Positions 1 to 7,604 of a DNA stretch of 64,000 nt are shown here, in pieces. The notes below the pieces were generated by a model. It was not told where the DNA came from and searched no databases. It saw only the letters and a list, made by a program, of their open reading frames with translations. Position numbers and translations under genes: made by a program. Origin of the DNA: Nevskiaceae bacterium (GTDB lineage: Bacteria; Pseudomonadota; Gammaproteobacteria; Steroidobacterales; Steroidobacteraceae). Location: NCBI GenBank assembly GCA_024234075.1, contig JACKOV010000002.1, positions 372,001 through 436,000 of the forward strand, written 5' to 3'. The stretch's first letter is position 1. Every line of letters starts with the position of its first letter.

Positions 1-1528
1 ATCCGGCGCGGCCTATCTACCACTGGATCCGGGCTTCCCGTCAGAGCGTCTGGCCTACATGATCGAGGACAGTGGTGCGACGCTGGTGATTGCCGATGCG
101 AATGTGGCGCAGTCGCTCCCGCTTCCGGACGATGTTTGCGTTGTCGACCCGGCGCAGCAAGGCGGCCGCATCGAATCCTGCGACGATGGTAACCTGGCCG
201 GGGATCCGCGCGCGGAAGATCCAGCCTACGTCATTTATACCTCCGGCTCGACCGGCCGGCCCAAGGGTGTCGTGGTGTCGCACGGTGCGTTGGCGAATTT
301 CGTGGGCTCCATGGCCGTCGAGCCGGGCCTACGGCCAGGCGACGTGTTTGCCGCCGTCACCACGATCTCGTTCGACATCGCCGGCCTCGAGTTGTACCTG
401 CCGCTCTCGGTCGGTGCGCGCGTATTGCTGATCGACCGCGAAACCGCGCTGGATGGTGAGGCGTTGGCTCAAGCGCTGGAAGCCGGTGAAGCAAACGTGC
501 TGCAGGCGACACCCGCAACCTGGCGTTTGTTGATCGAGGCGGACTGGGCACCGACTCGCCCGATCCGCGCGCTATGTGGTGGCGAGGCATTGCCCCGCGA
601 CCTCGCTGACCAGTTGTTGAGCCGCGTTGCTGAGCTGTGGAACATGTATGGTCCGACCGAGACCACGATCTGGTCCACGATCGCGCGGGTCGAACCGGCA
701 CCGCAGGATATCACCATCGGTCGGCCTATCAGCAACACACAGATCTATGTCGTTGATGATCACGGGATGCCATTGCCGATCGGCGTCCCGGGAGAGATCT
801 GGATCGGCGGCAAGGGCGTCGCGCTCGGATACCACCAGCGGCCTGAACTGACAGCTGAGCGTTTCGTGCCGGATGACTTCGGTGATCGGGCGGGAGCGCG
901 CCTCTACCGTACCGGTGATCTGGGGTACTGGGATGCCGAGGGACGACTCCATCACCTGGGTCGCCGGGATCACCAGGTCAAGATTCGGGGTTATCGGATC
1001 GAACTCGGCGAGATCGAAGCGGAGCTGGCTGAGCTGCCCGATATCCGTCAGGGTGTCGTGCTGGTGCGGGACATGGGGCATGGCGACCATCGGCTGGTGG
1101 CCTATGTCGTGGTCGCGAGCGGTTCGAGTGTCGTCACCAGCGAAATCCGGCGTGCCCTGAAGCGCCGTTTGCCTGAGTACATGATCCCATCGTTCGTCAT
1201 CGAGCTGCCGGCCATTCCGCTCACGCCGAATGGCAAGGTCGATCGCGCTGCGCTTCCCGATCCCTATGGAGGAGAGCACGGTGCCAAGGAAGTGGATGAA
1301 CCTCCACGACCGGGCATGGAATCAACCATCGCGGAGGTCTGGAAGCAGGTCCTGAAGATCGAGAGTGTTGGCGCGAGCGACAATTTCTTCGATCTCGGTG
1401 GACATTCGTTGCTGACGTTTCGCGTTGTCGCGCTGATCAGGGAGCGCACCGGCAGGAAGCTCGATCCACGCCAGCTCTTTTTCCAATCCTTGCGGCAATT
1501 GGCCGAAGCGGTCGCCGATGCTGGCTGA
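1..1528 (+). CDS. Non-ribosomal peptide synthetase, adenylation + carrier domain (5' partial)
   Basis: The reading frame is open from base 2, so the gene starts before the window. The visible part is the end of an NRPS: an adenylation domain with core motifs A2 (GAAYLPLDP), A3 (YTSGSTGRPKG), A5 (NMYGPTETT), A7 (YRTGDLG), A8 (VKIRGYRIELGEIE) and A10 (NGKVDRAALP), then one peptidyl-carrier domain whose phosphopantetheine serine lies in DNFFDLGGHSLL. It stops about 35 residues after that serine. There is no thioesterase, condensation or reductase domain after the carrier, so the product must be released or elongated by another protein. Hand alignment to GrsA gives the specificity code D-I-L-Q-L-G-M-I-W-K, one position from the glycine code DILQLGLIWK (inference). 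It is convergent with the NadE-like gene. The PPTase at 9.6 kb could activate the carrier. Confidence 0.93.
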   Translation, partial: SGAAYLPLDPGFPSERLAYMIEDSGATLVIADANVAQSLPLPDDVCVVDPAQQGGRIESCDDGNLAGDPRAEDPAYVIYTSGSTGRPKGVVVSHGALANFVGSMAVEPGLRPGDVFAAVTTISFDIAGLELYLPLSVGARVLLIDRETALDGEALAQALEAGEANVLQATPATWRLLIEADWAPTRPIRALCGGEALPRDLADQLLSRVAELWNMYGPTETTIWSTIARVEPAPQDITIGRPISNTQIYVVDDHGMPLPIGVPGEIWIGGKGVALGYHQRPELTAERFVPDDFGDRAGARLYRTGDLGYWDAEGRLHHLGRRDHQVKIRGYRIELGEIEAELAELPDIRQGVVLVRDMGHGDHRLVAYVVVASGSSVVTSEIRRALKRRLPEYMIPSFVIELPAIPLTPNGKVDRAALPDPYGGEHGAKEVDEPPRPGMESTIAEVWKQVLKIESVGASDNFFDLGGHSLLTFRVVALIRERTGRKLDPRQLFFQSLRQLAEAVADAG

Positions 1529-1605
1529 GGTGGCGACCGGACAATGAACGGACGACGCCTACGCGCCATGGTCGCTGCGGCAGCAGCTTGCAGCAGTGGT
1601 GGCGA

Positions 1606-2574
1606 TCAGTGGAAGCCAGGCACCGGCACGGCCAGCAGCGGTGCTGCGTGCAGATACGCAGTGGTGCGACGCTTGGCGAGGATGTTCGCGTAGATCCGTT
1701 GTGCAGCGGCTTCGTCGCAGCCGAGTTCGGTGGCGAGCTCGCACGCCGGCTTGCCTTCGTTCAGATGCCAGAGCGCGAGGTCCATCTGCGGATAAGGCAG
1801 CTGGAAATAGAACTCGTCCTGGCCCTGCGGGAGGCTGAAGGTATCGGTGGTCGGTGTCGTGGTGGTCAGAGCTTCGGGCAACCCGAGGAAGCGCGCCATG
1901 CCATAGACTTGGGTCTTGTACAGGTGCGCGATCGGCTTGACGTCGGCTGCGCCGTCGCCGTTTTTGACGAAAAAGCCTTGGTCGTATTCCAAGCGATTCG
2001 GCGTTCCGGTGCAGACATAGTTCAGCCGGTCGGCATGATAGTACTCGAGGTTCTTGCGGATGCGTTGCTTGAAGTTGGTCGCGGCGACGATCTGCAGATA
2101 GTCGGCGGCCGGCAGCCGCTTCTCGATGCGTTGGCCCTGCGGGTCCTCAGCCACGACCTTGGTGATACTGACCTTGCCACCCATCGCGTCGGAGATCGCG
2201 AGCTTGAATTTCCAGCCCGGGCCGAATTCGGGAATCGTGCGTTTCAGCGCTTCGACCTGCGAGGCATAGCAGCCGAGCGCTTCGAGGGCCGGGGTGATGT
2301 CATGGAGCGTGTGGGCGATGCCGAGGTGCTCAGCGAGCTGCTTGCCGAGCCGCGAGCTCACACCGGAAGAGTCGCGCTCCGGCAGCAACAGGCCGAACAC
2401 GCGATCTTTGCCGAGCGCGCGCACGGCGAGCGCGGCGCAGCAGGAACTGTCGATCCCGCCGGACATGGCGACGACCATGCCGCGGCGATGCAGCTCGTTG
2501 AACACCAGATGGCGCAGTCGTTCGCCGATGCGGTCGGCTTCGGCGGCGTAGTCGAGTTCGGGCAGCTTGGCCAT
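1606..2574 (-). CDS. NAD(+) synthase-like ATP-pyrophosphatase (NadE family)
   Basis: 322 residues from the ATG at 2574. The PP-loop SGGIDSS follows a short N-terminal helix, and the second ATP/NaAD region (CTGTPNRLEYDQGFF, then VKNGDGAADVKPIAHLYKT) is NadE-like. No glutaminase domain is attached, so it would use ammonia or act with a partner amidotransferase. It is longer than typical ammonia-dependent NadE (about 275 residues) and has an insertion around residues 125-165. It is the last gene of a minus-strand run with an acyl carrier protein (16 bp upstream) and an asparagine-synthase-type amidotransferase. This suggests a pathway-specific amidating or adenylating enzyme rather than, or as well as, housekeeping NAD synthesis (inference). 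A longer frame to 2625 would overlap the ACP stop and is disfavoured. Confidence 0.82.
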   Translation of the reverse strand: MAKLPELDYAAEADRIGERLRHLVFNELHRRGMVVAMSGGIDSSCCAALAVRALGKDRVFGLLLPERDSSGVSSRLGKQLAEHLGIAHTLHDITPALEALGCYASQVEALKRTIPEFGPGWKFKLAISDAMGGKVSITKVVAEDPQGQRIEKRLPAADYLQIVAATNFKQRIRKNLEYYHADRLNYVCTGTPNRLEYDQGFFVKNGDGAADVKPIAHLYKTQVYGMARFLGLPEALTTTTPTTDTFSLPQGQDEFYFQLPYPQMDLALWHLNEGKPACELATELGCDEAAAQRIYANILAKRRTTAYLHAAPLLAVPVPGFH

Positions 2575-2590
2575 GAGTGGGGCGCGACGC

Positions 2591-2845
2591 TCAGGCGGCG
2601 GCGAGCTTGCGGCGCACGAAAGCATCGATGTTGTCGAGGGTCTCGAGGTTCTCCGGAACCATCTCCTCGTCGTCCACCTTCACGCCGAAGGACGATTCGA
2701 CGAAATTGACCAGTTCCAGGAAGCCGGTCGAATCGACGATCTGCAGCTGCAGCAGCGAATCGCCATCCGCGATCGGAGTGTCGGCACCCACCAGAAAGTT
2801 CTGCTCGATGTAATGGCGGACGGCCTGCTTGATGTCACGGTTCAT
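2591..2845 (-). CDS. Acyl carrier protein
   Basis: 84 residues from the ATG at 2845, acidic, with the carrier fold pattern: helix 1 (RDIKQAVRHYIEQNF), then a loop with the D-S motif (LQIVDSTGFLELV) where the serine would carry 4'-phosphopantetheine, then FGVKVDDEEMVPENLETLDNI. The frame stays open to 2941, but only the internal Met gives a normal ACP N-terminus. It lies between the amidotransferase (92 bp upstream) and the NadE-like gene (16 bp downstream) and is probably co-transcribed with them. It probably holds an acyl or aminoacyl group loaded by the divergent AMP-ligase at 5.1 kb or passed on by the NRPS (inference). It is clearly not the fatty-acid ACP: there are no fab genes nearby and the sequence around the serine is atypical. 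Confidence 0.85.
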   Translation of the reverse strand: MNRDIKQAVRHYIEQNFLVGADTPIADGDSLLQLQIVDSTGFLELVNFVESSFGVKVDDEEMVPENLETLDNIDAFVRRKLAAA

Positions 2846-2937
2846 GCGGTTCGACACCTTGGGATTCTTGTGAGATCGACGGGCGTTAAGGTCACATATT
2901 CCCGTCGGGCGCGCTGCCAACCAGGTACCGAAAACGG

Positions 2938-4902
2938 TCAAACCTGGTGCACGAGTGTTGTTTCAGGCGCCACGGCTCCCTGCCGAGCCACGAATTCGCG
3001 GTGTAGCAACTGGGTCGACAGAATTGTGACGAAAGCCATGTTATCGGCAAAGCCGATCGCGGCGCCACGGCGGCACTTGTCCAGCAGTGTCGCCACGACG
3101 GCCGGCTCGAAATAGCCGGCGTCGCGGATGCTGGCCGGACATAGCGCTTCGGCGACGTAGTCGAGCGGTTGGCCGTCCCGGAAGAAGGCCCCGGAGTCCG
3201 GCGCCCGGTAGGGCTGTTTGGTGCGGCGGGCGATCCCCTGTGGCAGCCAGTCGGCGACGGCGCGGCGCAGGATGAACTTCTCCTCCAGCCCGCGGATCTT
3301 CCAGCGCGGCGGCAGCCGGTTGGCAAACTCGATCAGCCGGTGGTCGAGGAAGGGATAGCGGCCCTCGATCGAGGCAGCCATGGCGACCCGGTCACCCTGG
3401 GCGGCCAGCAGGTAGCCGGTCAGCAGGGTATGGGCCTCGACGTACTGGTCGCGGCACAACGGCGCCCAGGTCGCGTCCGGCCGCGGTACGAGCTCAGCCA
3501 GTTGCGTCAGGGGGTGGGCGGCGTCGATCCGCTCCCGGAACTCAGGCGCCAGCAGGCGCAGCGTACGGCCGGTGGTCGCCCAGCGCGGCCGATGGGCGAA
3601 ATATGGGTCGTCGGTCTGATCCAGCGCCTGGCCGAAAAAGGCGCTCGCCATACCGCCGCGGCGGGTTGGGGAGTTCGCCAGATAGCCGTACAGCCGGCGC
3701 AGCAGCAGCGGGCGCCAGACCGATTTTGGTTGACGCCCCCAGAAGCGGCGGATCTTGCCTTCCTTGAACAGGTCGTAGCCGCCGAATACTTCGTCAGCGC
3801 CTTCGCCCGTCAGCACGACCTTGAAGCCGGTCTCGCGGACCCGGTCGGCAAGCAGCATCAGTGGCACGCCGGCAGTGCGCACGATTGGTGCCTCGATATG
3901 CCGGATCGCGCGCGGGAAGGCTGCGCCGATGTCGCGCGACTGGACCGAACGGCGCACATGGTCAGTGCCGAGGTGGCGTGATACTTCGTCCTGGAACTCG
4001 CGTTCGTCGAACTCGGTGTCGGCGAACGTCAGCGAGAAGGTCTTCAGCGGCGTGTCGCTGAAGCGGCGGATTGCGGCGGTAACGGCCGAGGAGTCCAGGC
4101 CGCCGCTGAGATAGGCGCCGACTGGCACGTCGGCGCGCAATTGCAGCCGCACGCAGTCGACGAACAGTTCACGCAGCTCGGCGACGACATCGTCGAGATG
4201 GCGGGTTTCAACCGTGCCTGACGGCGGGAAATCCCAGTCCCAATAGCGGCGAATTTCGAGTCGGCCGCCCTGCCAGGTGGCGAGGTGACCCGGCGGCAGA
4301 GCCTCGATGCCGGCAAACGCTGTGCGCGGCGCGATGCAGCTCCAGAACGTCGCGACTTCGGCGATGCCGACTGGATCGAGCTCGGCACGCACCAGGCCGG
4401 AGGCGAACAGGCTTTTGGCCTCGGAGGCGAACAGCAGGCCGTCGCGGCAGCGCGCATACAGCAGCGGGCGGATGCCGATCCGGTCGCGTGCCAGCACCAG
4501 GCGGCGCAGGCGCGCATCCCAGAGCGCGATCGCGAACTGGCCGTTCAGTTCTTCGACGAAGCTGAGGCCGAACTCCTCGTAGGCGTGGACGATGACCTCG
4601 GTGTCGGACTGGGTGTAGAAGCGATGGCCGGCGGCGACCAGACGCTGGCGCAGTTCGAGGTAGTTGAAGATCTCGCCGTTGAACACCACCCAGACGCTGC
4701 CGTCCTCGTTGCGGATCGGCTGATCGCCGGTCGAGAGATCGATGATGCTGAGGCGGGCGTGCGCCAGCCCGATGCCGGGTGACTGGTGGAAGCCGAAGCC
4801 GTCGGGACCGCGATGGCGCAGTTCACCGATCATGCGTTCCAGCAGGCGCCGCTCGGGAACGGCGCCTGACGCGAGCGCCGCGAAGCCTGCGATACCGCAC
4901 AT
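2938..4902 (-). CDS. Asparagine synthase-type amidotransferase (exosortase A/EPS-locus type)
   Basis: 654 residues from the ATG at 4902. Met removal exposes Cys2 (MCGIAGFA), the class II glutaminase nucleophile. Glutaminase features continue with RHRGPDG, ARLSIIDLS and NGEIFNY. The synthetase half has the PP-loop AYLSGGLDSSAV near residue 265 and TGEGADEVFGGY, both typical of AsnB. The family uses glutamine ammonia to amidate an adenylated carboxylate. This branch is often found in PEP-CTERM/exosortase exopolysaccharide loci (established for the family; no exosortase is in the window). The frame is open up to 5442, but the extra residues are low-complexity and would bury Cys2, so 4902 is the start. 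It is first in the operon with the ACP and NadE-like genes and divergent from the acyl-CoA ligase. Confidence 0.9.
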   Translation of the reverse strand: MCGIAGFAALASGAVPERRLLERMIGELRHRGPDGFGFHQSPGIGLAHARLSIIDLSTGDQPIRNEDGSVWVVFNGEIFNYLELRQRLVAAGHRFYTQSDTEVIVHAYEEFGLSFVEELNGQFAIALWDARLRRLVLARDRIGIRPLLYARCRDGLLFASEAKSLFASGLVRAELDPVGIAEVATFWSCIAPRTAFAGIEALPPGHLATWQGGRLEIRRYWDWDFPPSGTVETRHLDDVVAELRELFVDCVRLQLRADVPVGAYLSGGLDSSAVTAAIRRFSDTPLKTFSLTFADTEFDEREFQDEVSRHLGTDHVRRSVQSRDIGAAFPRAIRHIEAPIVRTAGVPLMLLADRVRETGFKVVLTGEGADEVFGGYDLFKEGKIRRFWGRQPKSVWRPLLLRRLYGYLANSPTRRGGMASAFFGQALDQTDDPYFAHRPRWATTGRTLRLLAPEFRERIDAAHPLTQLAELVPRPDATWAPLCRDQYVEAHTLLTGYLLAAQGDRVAMAASIEGRYPFLDHRLIEFANRLPPRWKIRGLEEKFILRRAVADWLPQGIARRTKQPYRAPDSGAFFRDGQPLDYVAEALCPASIRDAGYFEPAVVATLLDKCRRGAAIGFADNMAFVTILSTQLLHREFVARQGAVAPETTLVHQV

Positions 4903-5114
4903 GGTGGCCGACTGCCGTTCCGTCTCGAAGAGGCTGCAATTTAACCGCTTTGCAGGCATGGCGGGAGTACTACGCCGCGCTGCTGTGACGCAGCGCTCAA
5001 GGGGGCGGCCGACCCGGAAGGCCGTAGGTGATGGGGAGATGCGGGTCATGGTGGGGCGGCAGCGGTCCCACCTATGATGGTGGTCGTCCAGAGTCCGGCC
5101 TTCGTGGGGAGTCG
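4903..5114. promoter_or_regulatory. Divergent intergenic region, amidotransferase / acyl-CoA ligase
   Basis: 212 bp separate two divergent starts and must hold the promoters of both transcripts. The plus-strand gene has a purine-rich ribosome-binding site (GGGGAG) just before its ATG at 5115. A clear sigma-70 promoter could not be read with certainty, and no protein-coding content is supported. Confidence 0.45.
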
Positions 5115-6650
5115 ATGCTGCACCAGTTGTTTCGTGCTGCGGCCTGCTTGCATTCCGGCAAGACGGCGGTGGTGGCGCATGGCCGCCGGCTCGACTACCA
5201 GGCGCTCGTGCACGAGGCCGCGCGGCTTGCGGCATTGCTGCGCGCGCGCGGCGCGCAGCCTGGTGATCGTGTCGGTATGCTGCTGGCGAATTCCGCCGAG
5301 GCCGCGGTGACGGTCTGGGCCGTGCTCGAAGCCGGCTGTGTGCTGGTGCCGCTGCACGCGGCTTCGCGCAAGGACGCGCTGCAGCCGGTGCTGCGCGATG
5401 CCGAACTGCGTTGGGTCGTATCCGCGGGCGAGCTGTCGGCATCGTTCGCCATGCTCCGCGAAGCGCTGCCGACGCTGACCGGCTTGATCGTCTGGGCGCC
5501 GCGCGGCGGCACGGTCGATGGGCAGATCGCCTGGAACTTCGACGCGTCCGCGGCGCTGCCTGCGCCCGGCGCGCTGCGCCTGCCGCCGGGTGACGACCCC
5601 GAAGCGCTCGCCACCCTGATCTACACCTCCGGCTCGACCGGCGAGCCGAAAGGCGTGATGTTGAGCCACGCGAACATGTGCGCGGCGGTGCGCGCGGTCA
5701 ACGCCTATCTGCGGCTCGAGTCGAGCGATGTGCTTTACTCGCCGCTGCCGCTGAGCAGCAGCTACGGGCTCTATCAACTGATCCTGGGCCTGAGCCTCGG
5801 CGCGACGGTGGTGCTGGACCGCTCGTTTGCCTTTCCGGTGCGCAGCCTCGAGCTGCTGGCCCGGGAGCGTGCGACGGTGCTGGCGGGTGTGCCGACCATG
5901 TATGCCTGGCTGGCTGCTGCGCCCGGTCTGCAGGCGCATGACCTCTCGAGCTTGCGGATCCTGACCAGCGCCGCGGCCTCGCTGCCGCTGCAGCATGCGC
6001 GGCGTGTCCGTGAGCGCCTGCCGCAGGCGCGGCTGTTCGTGATGTATGGCCAGACCGAGTGCAAACGGATCAGCTATCTCGATCCGGACGATTTCGAGCG
6101 CAAGCCCGGCAGTGTCGGGCGCGGCATGCCGTTCCAGGAACACTTGGTCGTGGACGAGACGGGCGCACCAGTGCCTGCGGGCGGGACCGGCGAGCTCGTG
6201 GTGCGCGGCCCGCATGTGACCCAGGGATACTGGCGTCGACCGGAGGAGAGTACCTACAAGCTACGACCGCTGGTCGCCGGCGGCGAATCCTGGCTGCATA
6301 CCGGCGACCTGTTCCGGATCGATGCAGACGGCTTTCTCTGGTTCGTCGGCCGCCAGGACGACATCCTCAAGGTGGGGGGCAACAAGGTCAGTCCACGCGA
6401 AGTCGAGGAAGTACTGTGCCAACTCGAAGGCGTGCGTGAAGCGGCCGTGATCGGCATGCCGGACGAAGCCTGGGGCCAGGCCGTGAAAGCCTATATTGTG
6501 CGCGATGGGACCGTGCAGCTGACGGCGGCGGAAGTCGTCCGTTTCTGCAGTGCACGGCTGCGTGGCTTCATGGTGCCCAAGGCCGTGATGTTCATCCGTG
6601 ATCTGCCCAAGACCGAGTCGGGCAAGATCAAAAAACGCGAGCTTGCTTGA
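5115..6650 (+). CDS. AMP-forming acyl-CoA ligase (exosortase A system-associated type)
   Basis: 511 residues from the ATG at 5115, chosen for its GGGGAG ribosome-binding site and because MLHQLFRAAA begins the family homology; the longer frame to 5028 is rejected. ANL-superfamily motifs run in order: YTSGSTGEPKGVMLSH (ATP-binding P-loop), the YGQTE region (VMYGQTECKRISYL), YWRRPEESTYK, LHTGDLFRIDADGFLWFVGR, DDILKVGGNKVSPREVEEV, and the catalytic lysine near the C-terminus (PKTESGKIKKREL). It activates a carboxylic acid as acyl-AMP for transfer to CoA or to a carrier protein. With the ACP and amidotransferase across the divergent promoter it forms a plausible acyl-activation unit (inference). 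It converges on gspB with only 6 bp between stops. Confidence 0.88.
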   Translation: MLHQLFRAAACLHSGKTAVVAHGRRLDYQALVHEAARLAALLRARGAQPGDRVGMLLANSAEAAVTVWAVLEAGCVLVPLHAASRKDALQPVLRDAELRWVVSAGELSASFAMLREALPTLTGLIVWAPRGGTVDGQIAWNFDASAALPAPGALRLPPGDDPEALATLIYTSGSTGEPKGVMLSHANMCAAVRAVNAYLRLESSDVLYSPLPLSSSYGLYQLILGLSLGATVVLDRSFAFPVRSLELLARERATVLAGVPTMYAWLAAAPGLQAHDLSSLRILTSAAASLPLQHARRVRERLPQARLFVMYGQTECKRISYLDPDDFERKPGSVGRGMPFQEHLVVDETGAPVPAGGTGELVVRGPHVTQGYWRRPEESTYKLRPLVAGGESWLHTGDLFRIDADGFLWFVGRQDDILKVGGNKVSPREVEEVLCQLEGVREAAVIGMPDEAWGQAVKAYIVRDGTVQLTAAEVVRFCSARLRGFMVPKAVMFIRDLPKTESGKIKKRELA

Positions 6651-6656
6651 AGGGCA

Positions 6657-7595
6657 CTACTGAATCGGCACCAGAAACCGCGAGCCACGAAACGACAGCA
6701 CGGTGCCTTCGGGCGTGATCTCGTCGACGCGCAGGCCGTTCTGCAGCACATCGCCTTCCCTGGCGCGGGCTCCGTTGACGAACACGAAGCGGGCAGCGGG
6801 ATTGCGGTCGTAGACGTGCAGGCCGACGGTGGCGGGCGGCAGATCGCCCATGCCGGAGGCCATCAGGTCGTCGCGGCTGGGAATGCCGCTGGCGCGGGTG
6901 GTGGTGCCGCGGCCGGGTGGCTGGGCGGGGCCGGTGTCGGCCGGCATCGGGTAACCGGCGGGCTGGGGAGGAAGCCCCGGCGTGGGCGATGGGCCGGCGA
7001 TGGCGGGGGCGTAATCGGCGGGATTGATCGGGGTGCCTCGGACCACCGGCAGGTCGTCCTCGGGGAAGCCGTCGTCCTCGATCAGAGGCGGGTTGAACCG
7101 GCTGCTGGCTGCAGAACGGGGGTCGGGCGCACCGGTCGCGATCGGGGTGCCGAGGCGGTCGCCGTAGGCCGGGCTGCCGGCGACGGGCAGGCCGTCCGGG
7201 CCGATCAGCGCAGCGGCGGCGGTGTTGGCTGCGTTGCCCGCGGCATTGCCTGCCGCAGGGCCGGTTGGTGGTGTGGCGGGCGAGTTTGGCTGGGCGCCGC
7301 CAGAGGGGGTCCCGGGCACCGGCTGGGGCATGCCGCCCGGGGCGGAGGAGGCCGCCGCGGCGCGGGCCGCGGCGATCTGGGCCTGGGTGGCCTGAACGGC
7401 CGGATCCTGTCGATCGCGCAGCAGCAGCACGGCGATCAGTACCACCAGGTTCACGCCGAGCAGCACGCCGACGACGATCGCCCAGACCGGGAAGCGGCGC
7501 GCCGGCGCGGCGACCTTGACCTCGAACAGCGCCGGGCTGCTCTGTTTCTGGCGTTCGTTTTCGGATTTCTTCAGGGCATCGAGGATGAACGACAT
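6657..7595 (-). CDS. gspB: General secretion pathway protein B (GspB/ExeB)
   Basis: 312 residues. The start MSFILDALKKSENERQ is the hallmark GspB/ExeB N-terminus. One transmembrane helix follows (about residues 37-60), then a long Pro/Ala/Gly-rich periplasmic linker, then a C-terminal GspB domain (LHVYDRNPAARFVFVNG...VDEITPEGTVLSF). GspB works with GspA as the inner-membrane complex that helps the type II secretion secretin cross peptidoglycan and assemble (known from ExeAB of Aeromonas). It lies 9 bp downstream of gspA and is clearly co-transcribed. No other gsp genes are in the window. Confidence 0.93.
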   Translation of the reverse strand: MSFILDALKKSENERQKQSSPALFEVKVAAPARRFPVWAIVVGVLLGVNLVVLIAVLLLRDRQDPAVQATQAQIAAARAAAASSAPGGMPQPVPGTPSGGAQPNSPATPPTGPAAGNAAGNAANTAAAALIGPDGLPVAGSPAYGDRLGTPIATGAPDPRSAASSRFNPPLIEDDGFPEDDLPVVRGTPINPADYAPAIAGPSPTPGLPPQPAGYPMPADTGPAQPPGRGTTTRASGIPSRDDLMASGMGDLPPATVGLHVYDRNPAARFVFVNGARAREGDVLQNGLRVDEITPEGTVLSFRGSRFLVPIQ

Positions 7596-7604
7596 GTCGG
7601 TGGC

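Noticed and set aside
2938..5442. Amidotransferase with a 180-residue N-terminal extension
   Set aside because: The catalytic Cys must be residue 2 after Met removal, and the extension is low-complexity and overlaps the divergent gene.
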